Assembly: GCF_000150955.2 (NCBI RefSeq)
Contig: NC_011674.1
Coordinates: 372,001-436,000 of the forward strand
DNA from: Phaeodactylum tricornutum CCAP 1055/1
Taxonomy: Eukaryota > Bacillariophyta > Bacillariophyceae > Surirellales > Neidiaceae
Length of the DNA stretch: 64,000 nucleotides
Direction: 5' to 3'
Positions 10,764-22,674 of this stretch are shown here, in pieces. Within the stretch, counting starts at the first letter, position 1; each line of letters opens with the position of its first letter. Below the pieces are notes generated by a model that worked only from the letters and a program-made list of their open reading frames with translations, had not been told where the DNA came from and ran no database searches. The translations under genes were made by a program, and so were the position numbers.

Positions 10764-11949
10764 TTTGAAAAGTATCTTCCGAAATGGATTCTGAAAAATT
10801 GTGTTCACGTATATTGATTTACAAAATTTCCCCCTCTTTGCTTCACCTCTAGTACTACCATACGTAGATTGCCTTTCTCAGACTCCGGGCAAAAATTTTT
10901 TTTTGATATTAGCGATCGAATCAATCAATACGCTTCGAAAATGAGAAGCAGTGTCTTCAACAAAGCCTTCCCTGGCAATCATCTTTCAGAGATCACTATG
11001 TATTTTTTCGGCGCGTAGAGCAAGCCCCGCAAGAAGATTCGTTTTAAAATGCTCTGTTGTTCTCCGGGACCTAATTTTGCTAATGTAAGTAGAACAAATG
11101 GTTCTCACCTAGAGTCCCGGAAAGCCATATCCTTCTAAATGATCACAGATACTACCACGGTCAAAAGTGATTTCTATACACTTTCAGCTGGCTCTTACAG
11201 AAATCGAGACCGCCCTAAACGATTCGCTTCGTTCTCATTTCGACTTTTGTGTCAATTAAACATGGAAAGTTGAGTATTCCACGATCCAAACTATCTAGAA
11301 CGTACGACTACCGTCTGTAGATACTTAGACGAATCTACGGGACCGAAGGAGATTTAACGGACGTTGAGAAATAGCTAGTCGATTTTTTTCACTTTCAGAA
11401 ACCGAATAGGTAGTCGTTTGACATCCTCCGGCATAACGCCGCCGCTCTCAGACAGCAATTTAAGTATGTCGTTGGCTTATTCCTCCTGACACAGTTGAGA
11501 CATCACATATTTTTTTCTTGCGTTATGCAGGCTCTCTGAAGCAATGGTTACGGTCCGTATCGAGACGGCGAAAAGAGCAAGGCCACGATTCGTGCTTGAC
11601 TGTGAGGAGTAGGTGACTTGCTTCACTGTCAGAGGAGAGGGTGGGTCTAGTTAATCGACTGTGATTAAATTAGGTCACTGTACTTGTTCGAATTCCGAAG
11701 GCCGAAAGCCGGCTACCGATTGTAATACCAAGGTACTCGCGAGCCCAACGGAATGCCGGCCAATATAACTTACATGTGAATTCTAGAGATCTCCCAACTC
11801 TTTGTTAACTATCAAGGGCTGCCAGTACCAAAGCCGGCGTGCGATCCTGTTTACACCGTTCGGAGCTCGGTGGTTCTTCGTCTGCATCAGTAGACTAGGC
11901 ATTTACGGCCTACATACACCGTGCCGCTTTTAGCCTTGTTGCCTGTACC
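10764..11949. other. Intergenic region, promoter of divergent genes
   Basis: About 1.2 kb without credible ORFs. It separates the Cys-rich gene (leftward) from the HOT gene (rightward), so both promoters lie here. A TGACTGTGA site sits at 11597-11605, about 345 bp before the HOT start codon. A poly-T tract lies near 10896-10904. Confidence 0.6.
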
Positions 11950-13347
11950 ATGATTGGCTCGGGACTCAGTCGAACTGCGTCGTCGTCGCGGCGTCTGCCA
12001 ACTTTCTGGCAACGATCCGTTTTGCGCACAGTCGCTCCGGCTTTCTCGACTGCATCGCCGCCACTGGATCCGATTTGCGAATGGGCGGCTTCCAACGTCC
12101 GTTACGGTCCCGGTGCCACTCGGGAAGTCGGTATGGATCTGGCCTTGCAGTTTCGGTGTCGAAAGGTCGTAATCTTTACCGACCCAAAAGTGCAAACGCT
12201 CGACGGCATGAACGTCGTTTTGGAATCATTGGAACGGCAAAACATTGACGCGATCGTTTACAATCAAGTCCGCGTCGAACCGAACGATGTCAGTTTCCGA
12301 CACGCCATTGACTTTTTGTCGCGGACGGACTACGACGCCGTTGTGGCCTTTGGCGGCGGCAGTGTCATGGACACCGCCAAGGCGGCCAATTTGTACGCTT
12401 CTCACGACGGGTACGAAGATTTCTACGACTACGTCAACGCCCCCATTGGCAAGGGGTTACCCATCCCTGCCGGAATTCAACTCAAGCCCTTGATTGCTAT
12501 TCCAACCACGGCCGGCACGGGCTCGGAAACCACCGGCGTGGCTATCTTCGACGACACGGCTTCGCGTTCCAAAACGGGTCTCGCGAGTCGGAGTTTGAAA
12601 CCAACATTGGGCATTGTGGATCCCGTGCACACCCGCACACTGCCACCCAAAGTGGCCACCTACGCGGGTCTCGACGTACTCTGCCACGCCATGGAAAGCT
12701 ACACCGCCCTGCCTTACAACCAACGTCCGGCCCCAGCGTCGCCGCTTCAGCGACCCGCCTACCAGGGATCTAATCCAGTCTCGGACGTCTGGAGTCTCTT
12801 TGCTCTGGAAACCTGCGTGGAGTTCCTCCCCAAGGTCCTGGCGGACACCAACGACGATGAAGCTCGGGGTAAGCTATTGTTGGCCAGTACGGCTGCCGGC
12901 ATTGGGTTCGGCAACGCCGGCGTCCACCTCTGCCACGGCATGTCCTATCCCATCGCCTCCCAGGTCCGCGGCTACGTCGGTTACGATCACGTGGATCACG
13001 CTTTGGTGCCGCACGGCCTTTCCGTCATTGTCAACGCTCCAGCCGTTTTTGAGTGGACGGCCTCGGCCGATCCCGACCGGCACGCCAAGCTCGCGCGCAT
13101 TTTGGCGTCGCACCGCCTCGGCGAGGACCACGCCACCAGCGTCGGGTTGGCCGACGAAATCCGGCTGTTCTGCGAACGCATCCACGTGCCCTTGGGGTTG
13201 CGGCAGTTTGGGTACACTGCCGAAGATATTCCCAGTCTCGTGCAGGGGACGCTTCCCCAACACCGAGTGACCAAAATTGCGCCGAAACCAGTCGATCGGG
13301 ACGTCCTGACCAACCTCTTTATGCGAGCTTTGGATGACACACACTAA
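11950..13347 (+). CDS. ADHFE1: Hydroxyacid-oxoacid transhydrogenase (ADHFE1-like Fe-alcohol dehydrogenase)
   Basis: A 465-residue group III iron-dependent alcohol dehydrogenase of the HOT branch. HOT couples oxidation of 4-hydroxybutyrate to reduction of 2-oxoglutarate in mitochondria. The N-terminus is Arg/Ser-rich without acidic residues for about 35 residues, as in a mitochondrial presequence. NAD-binding elements are visible as VVAFGGGSVMDTAKAANLYA and IPTTAGTGSETTGVAIF. Metal-site segments are GLDVLCHAMESY, AGVHLCHGMSYPI and YDHVDHALVPHG, which supply the Asp and three His expected. Length and motif order match animal ADHFE1 closely. Single exon. Gene density and a strong start context favour the first ATG. 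Confidence 0.93.
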   Translation: MIGSGLSRTASSSRRLPTFWQRSVLRTVAPAFSTASPPLDPICEWAASNVRYGPGATREVGMDLALQFRCRKVVIFTDPKVQTLDGMNVVLESLERQNIDAIVYNQVRVEPNDVSFRHAIDFLSRTDYDAVVAFGGGSVMDTAKAANLYASHDGYEDFYDYVNAPIGKGLPIPAGIQLKPLIAIPTTAGTGSETTGVAIFDDTASRSKTGLASRSLKPTLGIVDPVHTRTLPPKVATYAGLDVLCHAMESYTALPYNQRPAPASPLQRPAYQGSNPVSDVWSLFALETCVEFLPKVLADTNDDEARGKLLLASTAAGIGFGNAGVHLCHGMSYPIASQVRGYVGYDHVDHALVPHGLSVIVNAPAVFEWTASADPDRHAKLARILASHRLGEDHATSVGLADEIRLFCERIHVPLGLRQFGYTAEDIPSLVQGTLPQHRVTKIAPKPVDRDVLTNLFMRALDDTH

Positions 13348-14265
13348 TAGCTGCGGAACGGGCCAAAGTTGTCGGGAAAAAGTAGAAATAATGCTCTGGG
13401 GAGTACCGGGAAATATGAGCATCACATTTTATGTTCTCTGCAAAGTATTTCTCCAGCTAAAAAGTGACGGTACAGAGGGATTGCATGCACAACCACTTTC
13501 TCTACTTAGTCTAGAACAAGTCTAGCCTACCACGGGTGGATAGTCAAAGTAAAAGCCACCGTCCGCAAATCGCTGTTTCTAATTGCATTTCTGATTACGC
13601 TGTGCCAACTCTGCCCACGAAGCAGAACTCGGTAGTAAACCTGAATTCATGTAGCGGCGGCACCAGCAATATTTAAATTAGGGATGATAGCCCACTCCGG
13701 AAACGGTCCATTTTCCCTCTCCATAGAAAGCCGGAACCGAGGTAATCTGTTTTACTAACAGTAAATTCTTTTGGTTCCAAAACTGAACTACAGTTTCAGC
13801 CTCCACTCCGTTCACAATTCGCATCATACTGCGGTGTCCGCACTGGCATTAATAAAAATCCCTTCGTCCGCGAACCACCCTTTGATTCGCTAGAAACAGG
13901 TTTTTTTTCATGGACTTGAATTCCCACAGGAAAGACACACTGCGTCATACCATAGTATTCGACCAGCCTTTGGAACTGTTCATACTGTATGTTACTCGTA
14001 AACTGTTGTGGGCTGGATGCCATGCCAAGTCTACATATTAGTGGTAGCAAGTAAACTCTTGCAGGAAGGCAAAGTCTCGAAAATCATTCGCGCACCCATG
14101 TCTTCCTCTCGAAGGCACAAATTAATGTTATCAAAACGCTGCTGTCTTGTCAACTGAATCTATGTCTTAATATTAATCCGCCACCCCACATGTTTTCTAA
14201 AATATACAACACATTTTGTGGGAAAGGCTCCAGCTGTGGGGATTTGTATTCCACGACAGCCGTCC
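13348..14265. other. Intergenic, no gene seen
   Basis: Short ORFs only, such as an 84-codon minus-strand ORF at 13796-14050, without any recognisable feature. It lies between the 3' ends of the HOT gene and the leftward membrane-protein gene, so it holds terminators. Confidence 0.6.
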
Positions 14266-15360
14266 TCAAGCCGAGTCCTCGGCCACGTTTATTTCTAGGT
14301 CTTCCGCCGAATCTAACTCGACAATCTTGTCTACCCATTCTACTTCGAGTTCCTTATCTGGTTCTTCGTCGTTCATATCCGACTGAATCACAACGTCATA
14401 ATTCTCCGGGACGTCACCGCCCGCTTTGAGATTTTCTTCGTCGTGCCAGTCGACTTCCGAGACGACGGTATGGCCGTCGTGGTTGTTTTCGTCGTCGTCG
14501 ATTCGACCCGAGGGTGCGCCTCCGTCCACAAGGTAGTCGCCGACACAGAAATCCTGTGCCTGTTCCCACAAGCCCACGTACATGCCCACACCAGCCAAAA
14601 ACCACAACAACGCCGTGAGCGCCACGAAAGAGACGCGGTCGTACCGACAAGTCGTAGTACCGTCTCGGGCCGCAAACTCGTAAAGCCACTCGTCCGTGCT
14701 GTTGTTGCCCGAGCTAGCAGTATAGTATAGGAATGCGAGGAAGAAGCACTATCGCCGTCGACTCGATTGCAAAATTCGGAGCTTTGCACAACCATCCAGG
14801 CAGAAATTCCGAGCAAGGATGGCAGCACGACGGATGTCAATGTGGCCGCCACGACGCACCGAACATGGTGAAGATCTAGGTCGAAGAGCAAAGGCACCCA
14901 GAGAGAAGCCCAATACAGCAACGTCAAGATTCCTCCCAAGGTATTCGCAACCACTACCAGAATGCGAGCCGTCGTCCACCAAGTCGTCGGCGGTATTCCA
15001 GTCGTCGGGATACGCTCGACAGGATAGCGTCGATGCTTCCTCTTCCGTTTTGCTAAAGCCCCAATGTCCAAAGCGAGTGTACCTGGTGTCGGCCTGGTCG
15101 TCACCGACGAGGGGTTGGTATTGGAAAAGTCCCAGAAAGACGGAGGTTGATTCCTGATCGGTACCTTGATGTTCGAGAATGACCAGATGGCAGTCCATCG
15201 CGATCGTGATGGAAAGGCCCAATGCGGCAGTGATCATGTAGCGGGAGACCAACGTCAATCCGAACGGGTGCCTGTCGTCGTCAACAATCGCGTGAGACAC
15301 CACCGTAGAGAGAAGGAATACGTGTGTGCGGGGAATCTTTCTCACACAACGACGTACCAT
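14266..15360 (-). pseudogene. Multi-span membrane protein gene with two cancelling frame shifts
   Basis: Coding signal continues leftward from the ATG at 15360 but changes frame twice. The first part has a membrane segment (YMITAALGLSITIAMDCHLVI) and then FLGLFQYQPLVGDD with a Cys-Tyr-Trp patch. From about 15000 to 14725 the hydrophobic signal (TTARILVVVANTLGGILTLL, VVLPSLLGISAWMVV) is in another frame. From about 14725 the original frame resumes with NNSTDEWLYEFAARDGTTTC and a last membrane segment (ALTALLWFLAGVGMYVGLW) followed by an acidic tail. At the second switch the bases GTATA are duplicated (14720-14729); one copy fewer would keep the middle frame open into the tail. This four-span layout with a short WSY/FQY-like start resembles a family I have seen in diatoms, of unknown function. 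Mutated gene, allele or sequence error cannot be separated here. No matching splice sites are seen. Confidence 0.6.
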
Positions 15361-16281
15361 GGAGAAACGGCGACCATATTCCTGGCACGGCTACTCTCGA
15401 TCAATCCGGTGAAAGAAAAGCGGAGGATGCTCGGGCCACGAGAACAATGCGTAGATGAATCGACATGCGTTGTTTTGTGTGGCAGCGGACTCTCTTGCGG
15501 GTCTCGAGTGATACGGAAAGTTACAGTTACATCCTACCGGTCTACTTGTCAAGGTTCCGACGGGGGGTCTATAGACCTCGCGTCGTCGTTCCGTATTTAC
15601 CGTTACCAGTAGACCAGGAGGAAATAAATTGAAATTGCTGTGAAATGGACCGTGGCAGTGTCGTGGACCTCGTATTGCTCTGCTGCACTTGTTCGCGAGG
15701 CGGGAGAACAAAGTTCGTCGTACCATTTCCTCTGGTCGGTACGTCTGTGTCTACTAATGTTAAGGTACAGTCACAGTCAGTCAATGACTGTTAGCGCATG
15801 CCGGCATGCAGTCTTTTCCTACGGGACGTGTCTTTTTCCATTTTGCAATGGTCTCGTCGACACGCATTCGGGAAAATTCAAGCCGAGAGTCGTCCATGGG
15901 AAACTTTGTTGTTTGGATCACTGCGTACGATCTCGGGGAGTGTGAGGCCGAACCATCCGGGACCGGACCCCTCCTCTCACTCATTGTGCGCCTTTGTGCG
16001 AAAACGTCACGTCGGACCTTCCGAGTTTTCGGAGCGGCGATCAAGGTTCGGGATTCGGACTCCTTCGGCCACGTTTCTCGAGTCACGTAAACTCGGGAAC
16101 GCGTGATCCCATTCGACCCTGCCGATGACGACCTTGCTTTTCGGAAACACTACCGGTAGACTAAGGATGTGGTGGTGACGAACATGGTAATTGCCGTCAA
16201 AGCCGTCTAATTGTTCCAAGCGGAAGCAACTTTGGTGAACCTGTCGGAACGGGGACACCGTCATCCAGTCGAGGAATATCG
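15361..16281. promoter_or_regulatory. Divergent intergenic region
   Basis: About 0.9 kb between the leftward membrane-protein gene and the rightward LEA2-like gene. It contains a TCACAGTCA site at 15771-15779 within a longer Cys-free AGTCACAGTCAGTCAATGAC context, and a TTACAGTTAC stretch near 15520. ORFs here have no recognisable domains. Confidence 0.45.
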
Positions 16282-17046
16282 TTGTGCGAAATGATCGCAC
16301 CCGGACTTGCTTGGGTCTGCGCCTTGGCGGCTTCCTCCTTGGTGGTGCAGTACGTAGTCAAGCCCCGACTGCCCGTGTATACGATTGCCGTCCGTGGATT
16401 GCCGTTACCCCAGTGGATACAGGGGCAACTACAAACCCGGCTCACTACGCAGATTTCGTTGCACAACGACAATTTTGTACAAATTGACGTGTACGCACTC
16501 TCCTTCGACCTGTTTTACATGGACTGGGATGGACAGCTTGCGCACATTGGAAACGTACGAGACCAAAATCAGGTAGTCATGCGGTCAAACGCAACCAAGA
16601 CATTGTCCGAGCCGGTATGGAGAATACTTCCCCGACACGATTTTAGTATTACGGATTACTTGTATTCCACTGTCCATCCGTGGCCGATCGTCAAGACCTT
16701 GTCGCGGCTGCTCTGGAGTGTCTGGCAAGGTAGTGGATCCCTGCTCTTGCCCACCACGGGGGTCGCTCATATCAAGGCTTCCAAAGCGGCTCCCGTCACG
16801 GTCACGATCGTTTGTGACAATCGTGTCGACGTTTTTTCCCTACACGTGTATGGTCTGGATTGCGTACTCAAGGATCTCAAGCCGGGATGGACCAATTTGA
16901 CTCTGACCGCCGCAACGTTACGATCGTACGCCTTGAAATCGCTGCAGGGAAACGCCCCGGGCGGAGTCTTACCACATCCGCAAAGACTGTCCTGGAATCA
17001 AATCGTCAATCGCGTCGCCGTGGAAGAGATACTGCAGCATCCCTAG
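16282..17046 (+). CDS. Single-pass protein with LEA2/WHy-like domain
   Basis: A 254-residue protein. Residues about 5-25 form a hydrophobic anchor (APGLAWVCALAASSLVVQYV). The remainder is a mostly beta region beginning PRLPVYTIAVRGLPLPQW, which resembles the start of LEA2/NDR1-like (WHy) domains of plants and algae. The layout, one N-terminal membrane helix followed by a beta-sandwich domain, fits that family. Function is unknown; membrane-attached stress or lipid-contact roles are only family-level guesses. An in-frame ATG four codons later (MIAPGL) is an alternative start. Confidence 0.6.
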   Translation: MCEMIAPGLAWVCALAASSLVVQYVVKPRLPVYTIAVRGLPLPQWIQGQLQTRLTTQISLHNDNFVQIDVYALSFDLFYMDWDGQLAHIGNVRDQNQVVMRSNATKTLSEPVWRILPRHDFSITDYLYSTVHPWPIVKTLSRLLWSVWQGSGSLLLPTTGVAHIKASKAAPVTVTIVCDNRVDVFSLHVYGLDCVLKDLKPGWTNLTLTAATLRSYALKSLQGNAPGGVLPHPQRLSWNQIVNRVAVEEILQHP

Positions 17047-17411
17047 AGGTGCGAGGGTTCGGGCCCCCTCACGAATCGCTATTTCCTCGTCGTGTCGTAA
17101 ATTGACCGTGAGAGAGAGAGAGGGAGGGAACCAACAATCGGTTCTACCAAATTAAGAGATGCCGCTAAAACATTCGTGGACGAACGATGCCGCGTCGGAA
17201 ATCAGGTCTGTGAAAGCTGTCGAGCACCGGTCCCACCACCTACACCTAGCCTACGTTTGAACGACATGCGACTCTTTACAGCTATCTTCTAGTCGAAGAG
17301 AGAAAGCTCGATCAGTCTTGGTCCTATAATAAATATATTACTTTCCTTTGGTGGTCACGGTGGTGACTGTTGCTTCGCCAAAAGCATGCGCGGCTTGCAT
17401 CTTCAATGCAC
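17047..17411. other. Short intergenic region between convergent genes
   Basis: Contains a GAGAGA-rich tract near 17110-17128 and an AT-rich stretch near 17325-17345. No gene is seen. Confidence 0.6.
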
Positions 17412-18496
17412 TTACAAGCCTGCGTCTTTTTTCATTTTGGCCAATTCATCATCCACGGCAGGATCAGCACCTGCACTGCTACCACTAGTTTCCTTCTTGT
17501 CGCCACTGTCTTTGGCACCACCCAGTAATCCCTTCATTTTCTTCAGTTCGTCGTCCACGGAACTAGACGATTCCAAAGCCTTGAATTGTTGTTCGAGGCT
17601 GGAAGCGGCCGATCCCGGCAAGGCGTTGGCTCCCAGCGCGCCCATTTCGGCAGAGACGTCGGCAGCGGCTTCCAGCGCCTCCACCTTCTCTTCCATGCGC
17701 GAAAAGGCATCCATGGAAGTTTTGCCGGTCACGCCGCCCAACATATCGTTAACTTTCTGGGTAGACTGCGCCGTACGGGCTCGTGCCACCATTTGATCCT
17801 TTTTCGATTTGGATTCCAGAATTTTCTTTTCCAACACTTGCATGCCTTCGTACAATTTGTCGATGGACGCGGCCTGGAGATCAATTTGTTGCTGCAAATT
17901 ACTCGCTTCGTCCGCAGTTTGTTGACGACGGGACAAGGCTTCCCGAGCGAGTTCTTCGTTGCCTGCTTGGAGCGCGAGTTGCGCACGTTTGTACCAGTCG
18001 TTGGAAACCGCTTCGGCTTGCTCCTTTTGTTTCAGCAACCGACGTTGAGTCGCCGTGACTTCGGCGTAGCTTTGTCGGACTTTGACCAAGTCAGCCTACC
18101 AAAACAAATACTGCAGAGTCAGAAAAAGTAAACACAGTTTTTGTTTCGTGTACAATGGTGGCTTTTGTAACCATCTTTCCTTGGACTCGAACTCGTGCTC
18201 CTGCAATACGAGGAACTCACCTGCATGTCTTCGACGGCTTGATTCATGATTTTTTCGGGATCTTCGAGATTCTGTAGAATGTTGTTCAGATTGGACTTGG
18301 CGACACGTTGGAAACGATCGAACAGGTTCATATGGAGCGTTGAGGAAGAGGTCGACGCCGCCCGTGGCAACGGGATCGACGGGGCCAAAAAGGCACTCTG
18401 GGAACGGTGGACCGGGGCAAAGGCCGACGTTCCGTACAAGCTACCAGCCAGAAGCATGGAGGCAACGGTAGTCGCATGCAGTGTAAAGCGAACCAT
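17412..18496 (-). CDS. VIPP1: Plastid VIPP1 (PspA/IM30 family)
   Basis: Two exons, 18496-18221 and 18095-17412, joined across a 125-bp GT-AG intron (VEDMQ / ADLVKVRQSY), giving 319 residues. The protein starts with a signal peptide ending at GTSAFAP, the classic diatom plastid cleavage site, then a transit region. The mature part begins MNLFDRFQRVAKSNLNNILQ, the membrane-binding amphipathic helix typical of VIPP1/PspA, followed by the long coiled coil with LEDPEKIMNQ. A C-terminal Ser/Gly/Ala-rich linker and a last helix (DDELAKMKKDAG) repeat an earlier DDELKKMKGLLG. VIPP1 forms ESCRT-III-like rings that maintain thylakoid membranes. Length agrees with plant VIPP1. Confidence 0.95.
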
Positions 18497-19397
18497 GTTG
18501 ATGCGTGCTATTCAAAGTCTGTGTGTCGAGTAAAAGCGAAATGGCTGTTTCGACGGTTCGTTCGATCCGGACGTGTGATGGCTGGAAGACGAGAAGCACG
18601 GACGAACCAGATAGAAGGCGAGAGAGTCGTACAGTTAGAAACTGCCACGAGTCACTTATTCCGCAGTGTGCGAGAGAAATTGCTGGTAAAGTTGTGGGTG
18701 GAAACAAGGTTGAAGGGCTTCGAGGAGGAGCACAGGCGAGCGAACGAACGAACACGACAGGGTTGGAGCCACAACGAGAAGATCCCATCGTCAATTAGAC
18801 GATCGGGGACTTGCCGCGCGGAACACGAATGATAAAACGCTGACGTAATCGTTCGGTCCAATGGGCTTGGAGCATAGTGTGTGTGACTGTCAGTGATTGA
18901 AAATCCGGGTTCATACATACGAGCTAGGGTACCCGAGCCGTCAGCGACCTCGTCTTTTGGCTAGTTGGCACGATATAGTGACACGGGTGGGATAGAGCTG
19001 GACACTCTAGAACCAACCCACTCCTCTCTTGGGTAGAGAGTGACACGATAAGCAAACCCATGGAGAGAGGAGTACAATGGGACGAAAGACCAGACATCGA
19101 CCATACCAATTTCGGTTGCAAGTGTCCGTTTGACTCGTGTCGCTCTCGACATCAGTGTCTCTTTGGACGCTTTTCCAGTTGCTGTCTTGCCGGATCGAAA
19201 GCGTCTCATTTCTATAGACGCGCTAAGAGACTGAGGAACCTGGTTTCCACAAGTGAAAGCAAGAGGCCAACTCTATTCCTTCATTCGTTCATTCTTTCAT
19301 TCGTTCACTGTCATTCGTCGTCCAATTGATACAGACCCGCCTATTGGAGGCCGTACGAAATCATCACAACTTTTCGAGTGCATTGCTAGTCGACGCG
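18497..19397. promoter_or_regulatory. Divergent intergenic region
   Basis: Shared upstream region of VIPP1 (leftward) and the carrier-fusion gene (rightward). It contains a TGACGTAA element at 18841-18848 and a TTCATTCG-type low-complexity tract at about 19278-19320 just before the carrier gene. No gene is seen. Confidence 0.5.
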
Positions 19398-22300
19398 ATG
19401 AATATCCTCCCAACCCGAACCCCAGCCACAGCTTCGCCATCTCTTCGATCGGTACCGGTTGGGCGTCTCGGTTCCGGAGCTTTCTTATTGGTCGTTCTGT
19501 TGCCAATCTTTGTGTCGTTGCCGACGGTGACAGCCTTTGCACCAGCAACAGTAAGGACGACCACAGTCCGCTCGTGGCTGTCATTCTCGCGACGGCAAAG
19601 TACACCACAGTACAATTTCCGCAGCCGAAGGACTCGCAGTGCGGCTACCAACACACCAACAGAGGAGGTGGATAATGACGAAGCCTCGCGATCCACTCTG
19701 GACTCGCAAAATCTATTGAGAGCTGCCGACACGATTCTGCAAGCCTCTCCCGGCATCTACGGTGCACCTGAAATCAATGATGACAACAATAGCAATAACG
19801 CCGAAACTTCGCCCATCAAATCCGGACATTCGGCACCATCGATAGCAACACCAACTTCACGTCGGATTTTGTTCGCATCGTCTCTCATTGCAGCCGGTAC
19901 CGCTCTGGGTGGCACTGGCCCTGGGGTACGGGACGCTGTTGCAGCTACCTCGATGAGTACGAGTCTCGCTTTGGAAGGTACCAAGCTTCAATGGCAAGCA
20001 ACACCCGTCAATCGCCGGACTGGTGTTACTGTATATGACGCCGAGCAGGCTGGTTACAACGTACGTTTCGTCACCTACCTGTCCCGATTCCTTCTTTCCT
20101 TCGATCCTGATTGCCAGCGCTGGTGGTACAATCGGGCCAAGGACTTGCCAAGACTGGCAAACTCCGAACAGGTTAATGCACAGCGACTTGCTCAGTTTGC
20201 CGCCTTCTCGGCTTCGGTCGAAGTCGGCTTGCAGGAGTATCGCGATGCCGAAGGCCCTCCGCGATTGCTGAAGGCTTTGTTGACCCGGTACTCTCCGGAC
20301 GATTCGGAATTTTTGCAGCGGGCGACGGCTGGGTCAGCATCGCCCCCACTCGACGAAGCCAGCAAGCAAAAGCTGGAACGCGAAATAAAGGCGGCGCGCC
20401 GGCACATTGCCTTGCTGTTTGGTTTGATGGAGACTAACCAACCAACCAAGGAGATTACGAAAGTCCTGGCCGCGATTGACAACGGCAGCATCGTGAACGT
20501 GCAAATTCAGGACAGTGGGTCAGGCTACGCTCCTGGCTACGGAACCCCCGCTGTGGTCTTCCCGGAACCCGATGCCGGTCCCAATTTCGAGCGCGCGACG
20601 GGACGCGCAGTGTTGGGACCAAACGGGAAAATCCTGCGAGTTGATGTCGTGAATCGCGGATTTGGTTACAAGTCGGCACCGACCGTGACCATACAAAGTC
20701 CTGCTAGCTTGCGGTTTGGCAACTCGACAGAAATGGCCAACAGTGCTCAGGCCCAGGCTAAGGCCTTTTTGTTCCGGGCTGGGCCCAACAAGGGTCGCAT
20801 CGAGCGTATCCAATTGACTGATCCTGGCAAGGGGTACACGACCAATGAAATCATAAAAATCAGATTTTCGTCTCCCGAACTTCCAGCCACCGATGGTGGT
20901 GTTACGGCGACCGCGACCGCAGTATTGGAATACGAAGTAACGGGACTTGAAATGATAAAGAACGGAACCGGATACGCCGTCGAAAAGCCCATCAATGTGT
21001 ACGTCGACCCGCCTCCGCTCACTGCTCGCGTCAACATGAATGATCCCATGATGGCTCGTATTATTCCAACCGACCAGCTCTTGCCGGTCACGACTATCCC
21101 GACCAAAGAAATGCGAGCCAAAATGCCTTCTCCGAATGATCCGGCTTCGGTAGCGCAACGCGCTGCCTTGGAAGCCGCGAAGGTTAGCAATGGTGGATGT
21201 GTTGGTAGAGCCTGTTACGACCGCCCCGTAGTGGCCGTTGCCTACCCACGGGCTGAACGGGATAGCTACACCTCTTTTCGGGATGTTAACGACACACTGA
21301 GGGCTCAGAGAATTGAAAAATCGCTTGTCGCAGGATTGGCCACTCCGGAACAAGCTCAGGCTTACTTAGTAAGCGGAGTTTCTAGTAGCGCCGACCTTGG
21401 AGCCGATCTACCAGAGCTGCCAACTTTCGGAGCCGGCACTTCTTCTTCGACGCAACTGTTATCCCTACTTCCAGCTGGTATCGGTTTAGAGTATGACCTG
21501 GAGAAATCTCGGTACGTGCTTTCTGTGGACCCCAATTACGCTGACGCAACTGGATCGATGAGCAGATTGGTGTCGAAAAGCAAACGCGCTTACGATCCAG
21601 ATTTTGGACCGCGGGGACGATCTCCCATTGAACGAGAGATGGAACTGGGTGTTGCAACTTATCTACGATTTGTCGCATCCGGGGCCGTATGCTGCTCCGG
21701 AGTGCATCTAGCCTTGACACCCATTGATGGTAAGTCCGGTTTTATGGATCATTGCTACATCATTGAAAGCTCTTTACGAACTCGGCTATGAATAGACGCT
21801 CTCTTACCAATTACCATTCTGTTCTATCACAGTTGTCAAAACAAAGGTACAAACAGATCCCGACAACTATCCCGGTATTGTTCGGGGCTTTAAAAAGCAG
21901 CTCGAAATTGGTGGAGTCTCCGGTTTCTTTACAGGATGGGCACCTACCTTTCTAGGATTCTTTGTTTGGGGAGGTCTTTCGTATGCATTGACCGAATTCC
22001 TTCGACGATACTTTACCACTCTTCTGGGGAATAGCGCTGCTGGATTGGAAATACCAATCATTCTTTCGGCGTCCGCGTTTGCGGCCTTTGTTGGGTCTTT
22101 CGTTCTTTGTCCATTCGAGTCGGTGCGTATTCGTACAGTCGCACAGCCCGATTACGGCTCGAATGTTGTGGATGTTGTCAAACGGATTGTACGAGAAGAA
22201 GGACTGTTTTCCCTTTTCAAGGCCGTGCCTCTCTTTTGCGCCAAAGAGATTCCCTTTGCTATGGGGAAGTTTACTGTCTTCGATCTGTCGACAAAGTACC

Positions 22301-22674
22301 TTTACGAGCAGTTTCCTACCGCCCGAGAAGATATTCAGTTGTCGCTGTTGATCAGTTTGGCCGGTGGGACAATTGGTGGACTTGTCGCCGCCGTTGTCAG
22401 CAATCCTGGTGACGCCACCATTAGTGAATTGAAAAAGGCCAAATCGGACATGGGTCCGTTGGAGGCTGGCCAATTGTTGGTAGAACGGGGTGGCCCCGCC
22501 GCTCTCTTTACCGGCTTGCCACTTCGCATGGTTTTTTATCCTCTTGTCGTCAGTTTACAATTTTTGATTTACGACAGCGTTCGGCTGGCCCTTGGGGTTG
22601 GCTCAGACGATCTGAAACTGTATTTAGATGTGTTGGGCGGCGCTCTGCGGGACACTGGAGCAGGGACTTTGTAG
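19398..22674 (+). CDS. Plastid-presequence protein with GxGY repeats fused to a mitochondrial-carrier domain
   Basis: Exons 19398-21729 and 21833-22674 (103-bp intron) give about 1057 residues. The splice restores LTPID-VVKTKVQ. The N-terminus has a hydrophobic signal ending in VTAFAP, a diatom plastid targeting mark. Residues about 365-540 hold four repeats of a beta motif around GSGYAPG, GFGYKSAP, GKGYTTNE and GTGYAVEK. The last 300 residues are a complete six-helix mitochondrial-carrier (SLC25) domain with three signatures: PIDVVKTKVQ, PFESVRIRTV and NPGDATISEL. The third resembles that of mitochondrial phosphate carriers. SLC25 proteins are usually about 300 residues, so the 700-residue front is exceptional. 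An upstream in-frame ATG at 19326 would add 24 residues. Plastid envelope location and phosphate transport are inferences. Confidence 0.85.

Noticed and set aside
12614-13270. 218-codon ORF in another frame of the HOT gene
   Set aside because: Pro/Ser/Arg-rich translation typical of an out-of-frame reading of a GC-rich gene.
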